This document shows positions 49,001 to 58,372 of a stretch of 64,000 nt of DNA, one piece after another. Position 1 is the first letter of the stretch. Each line of letters starts with the position of its first letter. The notes beneath the pieces are model-generated. The model was not told where the DNA came from. It ran no database searches and saw only the letters and a program-made list of their open reading frames with translations. The stretch lies in assembly GCF_910592395.1 (NCBI RefSeq), contig NC_088321.1:14444001-14508000 (forward strand), written 5' to 3'. The DNA comes from Lineus longissimus. Its lineage: Eukaryota; Nemertea; Pilidiophora; Heteronemertea; Lineidae. The position numbers and the translations under genes were made by a program.

Positions 49001-50230
49001 TAGCTCAAGTTTTTTATTAAAATGACTGCATAAGAACTATTAATGATCAAATAGAAGATGTTTCCATTGAATAAAACTTCATTATGTGTCATCGTTAAGA
49101 TGATGAAGATGCAAAAAGAAACCACATCGTTGAGAAGCTAAACCACACGAAAGACACAATACCAAATAAATAAGTTAGAGTGGCACCTTGTGTTAGGTTG
49201 ATCGGTTATAACAGCCGAGAAGGCCGAGGTATACTTGTTCAGATCTGTACAGAAGACTAAGGCTTTTGCTTTTTGTCTTTTGTGGGTGTGTTTCCCCGGG
49301 CGGTCTGATAAGATACCTTGGCATAGTTTCAAGGCGAATCCACGACACTCTTTTTAAGAATCCCCAAAACACTCCTTTTTAAGAAAATTATACTTATGTT
49401 AGTCTATTATTCTATAAAAATCATCAAAAAACCCAAAAAATTATCCTTTTTGGTAGCATTTCGGAGACGTTTAAGAACGTTTAAGAACGTTAGTAGCGAA
49501 CTTTACGAAGTAACCGCAGCAATTCATTATTCCCCTGGTGTTGATTTCTCATTTTTCCATCATCTTTTTGCAGCTTCATCTCCTCTAATAGATAGGATAC
49601 AGATGTCTCCTATAGTGGAAAGGATGCGGTACATCATGTTACACATTCTTATGCAGTCGGATCTCAATTAGTGACATAACAAGTGAGATTCTGGTGATAA
49701 ACTCATGAAATTTTGCTACATGGAATATTCAAGAGGTGCCCCTTAACTTTTAGAAGTTGTCAAGATCCATACTGTTTATCAGTAAAAAAGGTACTCATTC
49801 TTATGCAGTCAGGTCTCAATCAGTGACATATCAAGTAAGCAAGTGAGATTCTGCAATGGTGATAAACTCGTTAAAATTTGCTACATGGAACATCCAAGAG
49901 GTGTCCCTTTACTCCATACTGTTTTTCAATAAAAAATTCCTGTACTGCTCCATTTCCACAACTTATGCTGGAAATACACAGCTGATGATGAAATGTTTTC
50001 AGCTTCAGCAGACCTTTGGTCCACAGGAAGAGGTCTATCCCAGACGAATCTTAGCCAATAGGCCGAGAATGCAGCTGAGATGACAAATCCATGATGTCCA
50101 AACAGAATCTTAGCCAATAGGCCGAGAAACCAAGATGGAACAGGACTTCTGAACCAAGCTTTCCAATCCGAATCTTAGCCAATAGGCCGAGAAGTCGAAA
50201 TGGAGCAGGTCCAGAACTGGAAACTTTCTT
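48990..50230 (-). repeat. Left arm of the inverted repeat flanking the LINE
   Basis: Its reverse complement matches 57154-58372 over about 1.2 kb, including three U2-like 20-mers (50049-50069, 50108-50128, 50173-50193; the first two are matched in the right arm) and a block whose translation differs at only one of 64 positions between arms. Smaller tandem duplications (TGATAAACTC..TGCTACATGGAA, two units at about 49695 and 49860) lie inside both arms. Confidence 0.88.
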
Positions 50231-50983
50231 AGTATTCATACAAACTTAAGTGTATCTCTCTTTTGGTTTGCGTTTCCATCTTTCAATGATCTTCTTGCAG
50301 CTTTATCTTCCTAACGGTATCATACAATTGAAAACTCTTAGTTAGAAACATCATCCACTTCACCAAAGAAATTTATAATGCAGTCAGTTTACAATATAAA
50401 AGCAATTAAATCTCTTTCGAAAAACATACATGTATCCTCTTATGGCTCTCTGCAATGACAGCGCGGATAAAAGACCCAGAAGCCACTATGGATATTCCAG
50501 TTGGCAGAGGGAAAATTACAAGTAAACTTTTGAGATGCCATAAATCCAAAAGTCGTGTTCCTATTTGACTAAAACTTACAGGATATATTTGTATTGACAT
50601 CAGATACTCGCATAGCGAATGGGATGCTTTCACTCAATACAGCATTTCTTAATGGACAGTATAGTAGAGACCACTGCCTTAAAGACTCCTGTACTGTCTT
50701 GCCTGGCCTTTACATCATTTACAAGGAAAATCTCATTTGAAATATTGATATATGATTGATATTGTAAACTGACTGCATTATAAATTTTTTTGGTAACGTA
50801 GATGATGATTCCAATTGAGAGTTTCCAACTGTAAGATACTTTGGGGAAGATAAAGCTGCAAGAAGATCATTAAAAGATGGAAACACAAACCAAAAGAGAG
50901 ACACACTTAAGCTTGTATAAGTACTAAGAAAGTTTCCTTGTCTGGACCAGTTCCATTTCGGTCTCTCGGCCTATTGGCTAAGA
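50173..50983. repeat. Hairpin of the U2-head repeat
   Basis: 50173-50400 is the reverse complement of about 50750-50983 with moderate divergence: TGTATCTCTCTTTTGGTTTG, GATCTTCTTGCAGCTTTATC and TTTATAATGCAGTCAGTTTA all recur inverted. The loop is about 350 bp. Both outer ends finish at a U2-like string, so before LINE insertion the locus was a long inverted repeat centred near 50575. Confidence 0.82.
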
Positions 50984-51014
50984 TCAAAGTGTAGTATCTG
51001 TTCTTATCTGTTTA
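50963..51014 (+). ncRNA. U2 snRNA-like 5' fragment (pseudogene) at the LINE 5' junction
   Basis: TCTCGGCCTATTGGCTAAGA is followed by TCAAAGTGTAGTATCTGTTC and TTATCTGTTTA. U2 snRNA 5' ends read TCTCGGCCTTTTGGCTAAGA, TCAAGTGTAGTATCTGTTC, TTATCAGTTTA. The match thus runs through stem-loop I and the branch-site-recognition element GTAGTA (50991-50996), with one inserted A and two substitutions, then stops. It is not a functional U2 gene, since the rest of the RNA is absent. Confidence 0.85.
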
Positions 51015-51291
51015 CTCCAAGTTTACTCCAAGTCAGGTCGGGGAGCAGCACGTGCCATATTCGTTTATTTATTTCGTTGATTTCGTTGATTTCGTTTAGC
51101 ACTATGTGACGTTTTACAGCACCGATTCCGTTTTAGTTGGACCTTTTGTGAACAATTCGTTTTATTCAGTTGGCTGGAGCCTTTGTGTGGACCGAGTTTT
51201 AAGCCTTTGTGTTTCTGCACCAATTATTTTAACTTGCCAACGCCTAGGGTGTACATACACTGTACATACACTGTAAATAACGTTTTAAGTC

Positions 51292-52587
51292 ATGGCGTCG
51301 ACGTATGCCGGCGCCGTGGCATATCAAGATGGGGCCTATGAGGCAGAAGTTATTGAAGTCATTAATAGAAGCGATAGGTCGGTTGACTATAGAACTAATA
51401 AGGACGATGGTGAAATTAAACAGTACAAGATTGTGAAGGCATTGGTAGAAAGGGGAATCCCCATAGAAAGTATAAAAACAGTGATGAAAGTAAGCCAAGG
51501 GCACTTTAGTGTGAGATTCGAGAAGGGGGACCCCCAAATGGAGGAAGCCCCTGCAGTGCTAGAAGTAGACGGGGTAGGGTTATGGATGGAAAAGGCCATT
51601 GACTTTGAGGTTAAGAGATTCCACACTAGTCGCTATGTAAAAATCCATAACTATCCGGGAGAGTGTGATGTAGAATGGGTGAGGGAAGGGTTGCAAAAAT
51701 ACGGACTGGTGAAGGCAGTAAAGAGGGAGATGTTAAGAGAATACGGGACGGTTGAAAGTGGAACTGTGACGGCTATAATGAATGTGGGGGCAAAGGTCCC
51801 CAAGGTGATATACATCAAAGGAAACCGATTCCGAACATGGTACAGGGGACAAGAAGATGAGCTAAGGGGTGAATCCACGTGTTATAGATGTAGGAGAAAG
51901 GGGCACTATCGATATGAATGTACAGAACTGTTAGGAGTAGGAGAGGAGCAGAGTGAGAAGGAAGAGAGACGGGTGAAAAGTGTGGTGAGGAGTGTGGAAA
52001 AGGAAGGAGAGAGAAGCATGGTGAACAACGAGAAGGAGTCGATTGACGGGAAAGAAGAGAACGTAGCTGGCAGGTCTGAGGAGTTGGGAGTGTGTGTCGA
52101 AGATGGCGAGACGGAGAAGGGTGACGGGGAAGGAAATGGAGGCGCGGGAGAAACGAATGTCGTGAAACCGGGAGAATGGAAGAAAGTGGTGAAGAATAGG
52201 AGGAGAGGGGAAGAGTCGGTGTGGGATACGCCCACAGAAGTGCAAGATAGGTTGAGAACAGCAAAAGAAGTGTTAGAAGACAGTGACAATGAAGTAAGGG
52301 ACTTATCGAGACCCCTAAGCATCGATTTAGATTCACCAACGAATGTGGAAAGAATTTTGAAGGGTTTTGCGGGTAGCAGGCCGACTACTCCCGACGGGGA
52401 TGCAGAGCGGCGTGAGGGCACTGCCAAGAGGGGCAATGATAGGGTAGAAAAAAGCCCAGAAGACCGATCTGTTAAAGATCAAACTACACCGGTGGTCAAA
52501 AAGCCCAACTTGGGGGTGCCACCACGCCCGAGGCGTAGCCCGCCAGGGAGGGGTCGGAATGTGCCTGCAAAACCCTTCAAACATTAA
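51292..52587 (+). CDS. LINE ORF1: Tx1-type RNA-binding gag-like protein with CCHC zinc knuckle
   Basis: This is a 431-residue intact frame. The first 190 residues contain an RRM-like fold candidate ending in VIYIKGNRFRTWYRGQEDEL, the form seen just before the knuckle in Tx1-clade ORF1 proteins. CYRCRRKGHYRYEC at 197-210 is a CX2CX4HX4C knuckle. The C-terminal half is Glu/Lys/Arg-rich and disordered, ending in a Pro/Arg-rich basic tail. In this clade ORF1 packages the element RNA into a ribonucleoprotein in cis. The ATG at 51292 is the first of the frame, after a leader of about 300 nt. The stop at 52585-52587 overlaps the upstream part of the ORF2 frame. Confidence 0.9.
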   Translation: MASTYAGAVAYQDGAYEAEVIEVINRSDRSVDYRTNKDDGEIKQYKIVKALVERGIPIESIKTVMKVSQGHFSVRFEKGDPQMEEAPAVLEVDGVGLWMEKAIDFEVKRFHTSRYVKIHNYPGECDVEWVREGLQKYGLVKAVKREMLREYGTVESGTVTAIMNVGAKVPKVIYIKGNRFRTWYRGQEDELRGESTCYRCRRKGHYRYECTELLGVGEEQSEKEERRVKSVVRSVEKEGERSMVNNEKESIDGKEENVAGRSEELGVCVEDGETEKGDGEGNGGAGETNVVKPGEWKKVVKNRRRGEESVWDTPTEVQDRLRTAKEVLEDSDNEVRDLSRPLSIDLDSPTNVERILKGFAGSRPTTPDGDAERREGTAKRGNDRVEKSPEDRSVKDQTTPVVKKPNLGVPPRPRRSPPGRGRNVPAKPFKH

Positions 52588-52591
52588 TTTA

Positions 52592-55500
52592 ATGGATCCT
52601 CTCTTTATTTTCATCTGTATATTAATGGCGGTAACTGTGGTCTCAATGAATGTGAACGGGTTATATGAAAAAAGGACGAGTGTTTTAAATAAAATAGTAA
52701 GGTTAAAGTGTGATGTGGCATGTATACAGGAAGTGCATGTGGTGCCGGACAATTTGGGACCATGGATTAATCGGAACTACGGACTTCATTTCTATAGCAG
52801 TAGCCAGGCCCACGCAGGCGCGGCCATCATTACCAGAACTGCTGTAGAAAGGGAGTTTGTAGTTCCAGGGGGGTTAGAGGGGAGAATATGCCATGTGCGC
52901 CTGGGGTCCGGCACGCATGTTCTCTCTGTATACATGCCCACACAGAATCCAATTAAAAACCACGATAAAGCTATAATCTTCTGTCAAAAGCTAAAAGAGT
53001 ATGTGAGGAAATTTAGGGGGGAACAGTGGATTTTAGGGGGGGACTTTAATTTTGCTTCGGGAAGGAACGATAGAGGGACGGGGACTTTGTTACCAGGGGA
53101 CATCTTGTATAAAAAGCTTTGGCAGGAGATTATAGATTTATTAAATATTAAAGATGCATTTAGGGATTTAAATCCCACGGTAGATAGTTTCACTTTTTAT
53201 AGAGGCCAAACTAGGTCCAGAATTGACCGTATTTATACGAATTTAAAGGTAGGTAAGGTAGATCATGTCCCACTGGTTTTTACAGACCATTACGGTGTGT
53301 TGGGTGCGGTAGAAAGTACAGGGAAGAAGAAAATGGGAAAGGGATTTTGGAAAATTAATAATAGCCTATTAGGGGAAGAGGGGACAGTAAGGGAGGTAAC
53401 ACAGTTTTGGAAGGGTTGGCAAAAAAGGAAGGGAAATTTTGGGTGTCCAATAGAGTGGTGGGAGAAGGGGAAACAAAAGTTACAGGGGATCTTCAAAAGG
53501 AATGGTAAGAGGGTGAACAGGGAGAGAGGGGAAGGTATTTTAGCTTTGGAGAGGGAGTTGGACTTTTTGGGGAAGGAGAGGGACAGAGGGGTGGACATTA
53601 CAAGGCGGTGGGGGGAAGTAAGAGGGGAATTGAGCAAATTGGAAATGGCAGATTTGGAGGGGGCAAAAGTGAGGGCGGGGGCAAAATTCATAGAGGAGAG
53701 GGAAGCACCGACCACTGATTTTTTCAAGGTAGAAGTGAGGACAAAGACAGTTATTGATCAGTTAAAGGATGAAAATGGAAAGGTTTTAGAAGAACAAGAT
53801 GAAATTTTAAAAGAGGTACAAAGGTTTTACGAGAATTTATATAGGAAAGGTGATACGGTAAAGGTGGCTAGGGACAGGTTCGCATCAAAAATCCATAAGA
53901 AACTAACTGGGGAACAACAAAATAAATTGGAGGGTTTGTTATCTACAGGGGAGGTTTTGAGGGAATTAAAAAATATGAAGGCGGGAAAATCACCGGGGAT
54001 TGATGGGTTAGGAAAAGAGTTTTATTTGTATTACTGGGAGCTATTGGGGGACGATTTGGTAGAGACTATAAATAATGTATTTTTACGGGAAAAACTGGGG
54101 GGAACGATGAAAACGGCAGTGATATCTATTTTGTTCAAAAAAGGGGATCCGAGGGATATTAAAAATTATAGACCTGTAAGTTTGCTAACGGTAGATTATA
54201 AGATTATCACCAAAGTTTTAAAGTCGAGACTGTCGGGGGTCATGGGCGACCTAGTGCACCCTGATCAGGCATGCGGAGTCCCCAAAAGATCAATCAATGA
54301 TCAACTGTTCAATATTCAAACCGTCATCGAACATGCGGCGGACTCCGGGGGTGCACTGGTGGCCGTTGACCTCCGAAAAGCCTTCGATTTAGTATCTCAT
54401 GAATGGCTATTTCAATGTTTAGAGACCATGAGGTTTGGCCGAAATTTTATGAGATGGATGAGGGTGCTGTATGATGCGCCGGAGAGTAGGGTGCTGGTGA
54501 ATGGATTCCTGTCAGGGACATTCAGGGTGGGCAGATCAGTTAGACAGGGCTGCAGTCTGTCCCCGCTGCTGTTTGTACTCTGCCAGGAGCCGCTCGCCTG
54601 CGCCGTGCGCTCCGACGAACGGGTGCGGGGCATTAAGCTGCCTAACGTAAAACAAGAGGTTAAAAACATTGCCTTTGCGGATGATGCCACGCACCCGATT
54701 GCAGCACCCTGTATACGAGCTCTATTCTCCATATACAATGATTTCGGCCAAGCCTCGGGGTCTGATATAAATATATCAAAGACAGAAATATTATTGTTAG
54801 GCGGTTTTTCGCACCAAAACATCCCTATAGAGTACAGGAAATATATAGTGAAAATTTCAAACATTTTGGGGATACCCTGGAACAAGGCAGGGCCTTGTGG
54901 GAAGACATATTGGAAGAAAATCATGGAAAAAGTGGGGAAAACAATAAAGTTATGGGAAAATAGACACCTGTCCTTTATAGGGAAAGTTTTGGTGATAAAA
55001 ACCGTCCTCGTTTCTAAATTATGGTACGGAGCGAGAATTATGAAATTGCCAATGAAATATTGTACCGGGTTTGTGAAATTATTGTTTAAATTTTTATGGT
55101 CAAACAAAATGGAATTGATTAAAAGAAGCACTATGGTGCAGGCAATTGAAGATGGAGGGGTAGGGATGCCGCATGTAGCCAGTAAATGTCGGGCCCTGTT
55201 CATGGAAAGGTTAAAAAGACTCTACCACGTACAAGACGAGGGGGTCACACAGCCATGGATAGGGTACGGCATTTACAAAGCGGGCATAACACTGCGGCAT
55301 CACTGCCCCGAAATTGCCAAAAATACTTATATGCACAGAGTTATTGGTAGACACGGTGTGTGGGAAGAGGTTTTATACCAGTGTAAAGCGGCAAAGTTGG
55401 GTATGGGTAGGTCACAATGGGTTAAAATCACAGCTGCTGCTTTATATGAGAAAATTATGAAAAATGGGGTTCAAATCCCACATACCGTGTGTACCAAAAT

Positions 55501-55942
55501 GTATAATATCAACTGGAAAAAGATATGGAAAAACATATGGCACAACAAAATTTTATATAATAATGAGAAAGAACTATTTTATAAATTTGTACACAGAGCA
55601 TTACCTGTAAAATCCTTGTTTAAATATTTGCCAAATATCCAGAAGAACTGTGCGAGGTGTAAAATGCAGACGGAATCCATGAAACATGCTTTTTATGATT
55701 GCGCTACGATACAGCCTGTTTTGAACTCGTTGTCAAATTTGTCAAGAATACAAGGATGGCCAGCGCCAACCTGGGAAAATATCACATGTCCGGTTTTTGC
55801 AAATAGCAAAGGGGTAGATAAAATAGTGGGGGTTTTGGGGATTTATATTCACACGATTTGGACAGGGAGAGCCAGTCTTTGGCAGGGGAAAAATCGAAAT
55901 GAGCAAAACGAATTCGACAACAGAGTTCAAAACAGACTGTAA
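52592..55942 (+). CDS. LINE ORF2: apurinic-type endonuclease and reverse transcriptase
   Basis: The open frame runs from 52559 to 55942 (1127 codons) without a stop. Start candidates are 52559 (inside ORF1), 52592 and 52625. I chose 52592, the first after the ORF1 stop, and translation may instead be coupled. Residues below count from 52559. The endonuclease domain (about 25-255) has MNVNGL, Glu58 in CIQEVH, GGDFNF (Asp162, Asn164), SRIDRIY and a DHYG ending, the expected catalytic set. The reverse transcriptase (about 475-745) has KSPGIDGLGKEFY, KNYRPVSLL, QGCSLSPLLF and FADD at 706-709. The C-terminus has CARC..H....C (Cys1031, Cys1034, His1043, Cys1048), a LINE zinc-finger. It would nick DNA and copy element RNA at the nick. 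Confidence 0.93.
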   Translation: MDPLFIFICILMAVTVVSMNVNGLYEKRTSVLNKIVRLKCDVACIQEVHVVPDNLGPWINRNYGLHFYSSSQAHAGAAIITRTAVEREFVVPGGLEGRICHVRLGSGTHVLSVYMPTQNPIKNHDKAIIFCQKLKEYVRKFRGEQWILGGDFNFASGRNDRGTGTLLPGDILYKKLWQEIIDLLNIKDAFRDLNPTVDSFTFYRGQTRSRIDRIYTNLKVGKVDHVPLVFTDHYGVLGAVESTGKKKMGKGFWKINNSLLGEEGTVREVTQFWKGWQKRKGNFGCPIEWWEKGKQKLQGIFKRNGKRVNRERGEGILALERELDFLGKERDRGVDITRRWGEVRGELSKLEMADLEGAKVRAGAKFIEEREAPTTDFFKVEVRTKTVIDQLKDENGKVLEEQDEILKEVQRFYENLYRKGDTVKVARDRFASKIHKKLTGEQQNKLEGLLSTGEVLRELKNMKAGKSPGIDGLGKEFYLYYWELLGDDLVETINNVFLREKLGGTMKTAVISILFKKGDPRDIKNYRPVSLLTVDYKIITKVLKSRLSGVMGDLVHPDQACGVPKRSINDQLFNIQTVIEHAADSGGALVAVDLRKAFDLVSHEWLFQCLETMRFGRNFMRWMRVLYDAPESRVLVNGFLSGTFRVGRSVRQGCSLSPLLFVLCQEPLACAVRSDERVRGIKLPNVKQEVKNIAFADDATHPIAAPCIRALFSIYNDFGQASGSDINISKTEILLLGGFSHQNIPIEYRKYIVKISNILGIPWNKAGPCGKTYWKKIMEKVGKTIKLWENRHLSFIGKVLVIKTVLVSKLWYGARIMKLPMKYCTGFVKLLFKFLWSNKMELIKRSTMVQAIEDGGVGMPHVASKCRALFMERLKRLYHVQDEGVTQPWIGYGIYKAGITLRHHCPEIAKNTYMHRVIGRHGVWEEVLYQCKAAKLGMGRSQWVKITAAALYEKIMKNGVQIPHTVCTKMYNINWKKIWKNIWHNKILYNNEKELFYKFVHRALPVKSLFKYLPNIQKNCARCKMQTESMKHAFYDCATIQPVLNSLSNLSRIQGWPAPTWENITCPVFANSKGVDKIVGVLGIYIHTIWTGRASLWQGKNRNEQNEFDNRVQNRL

Positions 55943-55979
55943 GGGGATTCCCCACAATGTGGGAATGGTATACGATTTT

Positions 55980-56078
55980 AAAAATTCACGTCGTTAGCGT
56001 ATCGGCTTGCTAGCCTGTCGGGAACGTGCATGATTCGGACGCGGGAGGTCCCGGGTTCGAACCTGCCATATTCCACTG
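55980..56078 (+). other. tRNA-like segment in the LINE 3' UTR
   Basis: TTAGCGTATCGGCTTGCTAG resembles a tRNA A box and D arm, and GGTCCCGGGTTCGAACCTGC contains a consensus B box (GGTTCGAACC). Spacing is about 65 nt. The T-stem does not pair fully and no clean acceptor stem exists, so it is not a functional tRNA. It could be a captured tRNA-derived piece, or serve as a recognition structure for the reverse transcriptase. This is low-level evidence. Confidence 0.4.
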
Positions 56079-56759
56079 TTCAATTTCCTTCAAAAATATA
56101 TTTTTTTCCCTCTTGTTTTCTTTTTCCTTCATTCTTTTTGCATTTTACATCTTGCATAGTTAGTTGTAAATATTGTAAATATATGTATATAGGGTATTAA
56201 TTGAACGCACGCACAGAAATGTGAATTTTAAAACATAGTATAAAATTTTTTGGCGACTTAGATTAGCCCAGTTCCCAAGCAGGGGTCAGAATGAGACCAG
56301 ATGGATGGTCTCGACCCCTTGCACTGGGCGCACATATGTATATACTTGCCATTGAGCACTATAGGCACATTGTTTTAAACATGAGTTATGAATTATGTTA
56401 TTAATTTATGTTTTAAACCTTTATGTTTTATGTTATTATGTTATTATTTTATGTTAGTATGCCTTCAATTTACACTGGCACGTTTTATCCACATTGATTT
56501 AATCAGATAATTAAATGTTCCGTTTCTATTGGTGCTACAACAAAAATAATAAAATGTTAAATATCAAAATGCAATAAGTGGTGCCAATAGTTTTGAATAT
56601 TCCGTACACGTATATACTTGGTGCTCACATGTTAATTAATTCTTCCATTGGTGCTAAAACAAAAAAAGTAAACAGTTAAGATTATAAAGTGAAAATTAGT
56701 TTCAATGGACATTATTTGGAAGGCGTATATGTATGTATGTTTTGTAAATACTAAGTCTG

Positions 56760-57005
56760 GGTTCACAGAGAGCGTAAGGGGAGTACTGTGAGGACGGCAA
56801 CGGGCCGTTTCGGTGCCGGGGTCGGCGACACAAAGTATGACGTCGGTCTGGGCATCGGGACGGTTCGGGGGCGGCTTCGCAGTAGTCCCCCAATTCCATA
56901 TGGAGTACTGTGGGATCGACGGGGCCGTCGCGACGCCGAGTGCTGTCTCGCCAATAGGGCTTTCAGCACGGGCGTCGGGACGGCACCGGACGGGCTCACA
57001 GTAAA
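56760..57005 (+). other. GC-rich block in the LINE 3' UTR
   Basis: About 245 bp of CG-rich sequence in a strongly AT-rich 3' UTR. It contains an internal repeat (GGAGTACTGTG at about 56780 and 56901, each followed by a GGACGGCAACGGGCC- or GGATCGACGGGGCC-type string). Open frames exist on both strands but look incidental. It lies just before the polyadenylation signal. Confidence 0.6.
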
Positions 57006-57153
57006 ATAATGAAAAATTTTAAACAAATAGATACATCTTTTGTAAAACCCCTGTATACAGTAATTGTAAATGAATAATTGTATATGCCCGTTTGGATACG
57101 TGAAATAAAAGATACCCACTGCGGGTTTATGCTGCAAAAAAAAAAAAAAAAAA

Positions 57154-58372
57154 GATTCAGTTTGGAAAGCTTGGTTCAGAAGTCCTGTTCCATCTTGGTT
57201 TCTCGGCCTATTGGCTAAGATTCTGTTGGGACATCATGGATTTGTCATCTCAGCTGCATTCTCGGCCTATTGGCTAAGATTTGTCTGGGATAGAATTCTT
57301 CCTGTGGACCAAAGGTCTGTTGAAGCTGAAAACATTTCATCATCAGCTGTGTATTTCCAGCATAAGTTGTGGAAATGGAGCAGTACAGGAATTTTTTATT
57401 GAAAAACAGTATGGATTAAAGGGACACCTCTTGGATGTTCCATGTAGCAAATTTTAATGAGTTTATCACCATTGCAGAATCTCACTTGCTCACTTGATAT
57501 GTCAATGATTGAGACCTGACTGCATAAGAATGAGTACCTTTTTTACTGATAAACAGTATGGATCTTGACAACTTCTAAAAGTTAAGGGGCACCTCTTGGA
57601 TAGTCCATGTAGCAAAATTTCATGAGTTTATCACCAGAATCTCACTTGTTATGTCACTAATTGAGATCCGACTGCATAAGAATGTGTAACATGATGTACC
57701 GCATCCTTCCACTATAGGAGACATCTGTATCTCATCTATTAAAGGAGATGAAGCTGCAAAAAGATGATGAAAAATTGAGAAATCAACACCAGGGGAATAA
57801 TGAATTGCTGCGGTTACTTCATAAAGTTCGCTGCGGTGGGTAAGGGTAAGGGTGGGGTGTCAGCTACTAATGTTCTAAAACGCCTCCGAAATGCTACCAA
57901 AAAGGATAATTTTTTGGGTTTTTTGATGATTTTGATAGAATAATAGACTAACATAAGTATAATTTTCTTAAAAAGGAGTGTTTTTTGGGTTTCTTAAAAA
58001 GAGTGTCGTGGATTCGCCTTGAAACTATGCCAAGGTATCTTATCAGACCGCCTGGGGAAACACACCCACAAAAGACAAAAAGCAAAAGCCTTAGTCTTCT
58101 GTACAGATCTGAACAAGTATACCTCGGCCTTCTCGGCTGTTATAACCGATCAACCTAACACAAGGTGCCACTCCAACTTATTTATTTGGTATTGTGTCTT
58201 TCGTGTGGTTTAGCTTCTCAACGATGTGGTTTCTTTTTGCATCTTCATCATCTCAACGATGACACATAATGAAGTTTTATTCAATGGAAACATCTTCTAT
58301 TTGATCATTAATAGTTCTTATGCAGTCATTTTAATAAAAAATTTGAGATATCCATTTCTATATGAGGCTTTT
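57154..58372 (+). repeat. Right arm of the inverted repeat flanking the LINE
   Basis: Reverse-complement partner of 48990-50230, resuming directly after the poly(A). It contains U2-like 20-mers at 57200-57220 and 57259-57279. A GGGTAAGGGTAAGGGTGGGGTG stretch near 57837-57860 is absent from the left arm, and the arms otherwise differ by scattered substitutions. Confidence 0.88.

Larger units (their letters stand above)
50984..57153 (+). mobile_element. Apparently full-length Tx1-clade LINE with U2-like 5' end
   Basis: An element of about 6.2 kb with a 5' leader, two intact open frames and a 3' untranslated region, ending in AATAAA (57104-57109) and 18 A (57136-57153). It interrupts the U2-head repeat exactly after GGCTAAGAT; sequence resumes with GATTCAGTTTGGAAAGC, as in the uninterrupted copy (GATTCGGATTGGAAAGC). 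Target duplication is at most a few bases (GAT or AAGAT). Protein signatures place it in the L1/Tx1 clade, several lineages of which are site-specific. Keno-type Tx1 elements target U2 snRNA genes. Intact frames and a clean tail suggest a recent insertion. Confidence 0.9.

Noticed and set aside
49138-49332. 64-residue frame conserved almost identically at 58019-58213
   Set aside because: The near-identity comes from the recent inverted duplication. The sequence has no domain and the neighbouring frames are not conserved.
50963-51014. Functional U2 snRNA gene
   Set aside because: Only about the first 50 bases are present, with an insertion and substitutions. The Sm site and 3' stem-loops are missing.
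51815-52339. Ser/Pro/Leu-rich minus-strand frames opposite LINE ORF1
   Set aside because: Shadows of the purine-rich ORF1 coding strand.
54412-55203. 263-residue minus-strand frame opposite LINE ORF2
   Set aside because: Antisense of the reverse transcriptase and downstream region, with no family resemblance.
55980-56078. Functional tRNA gene
   Set aside because: The B box is good, but the T-stem and acceptor stem do not pair.
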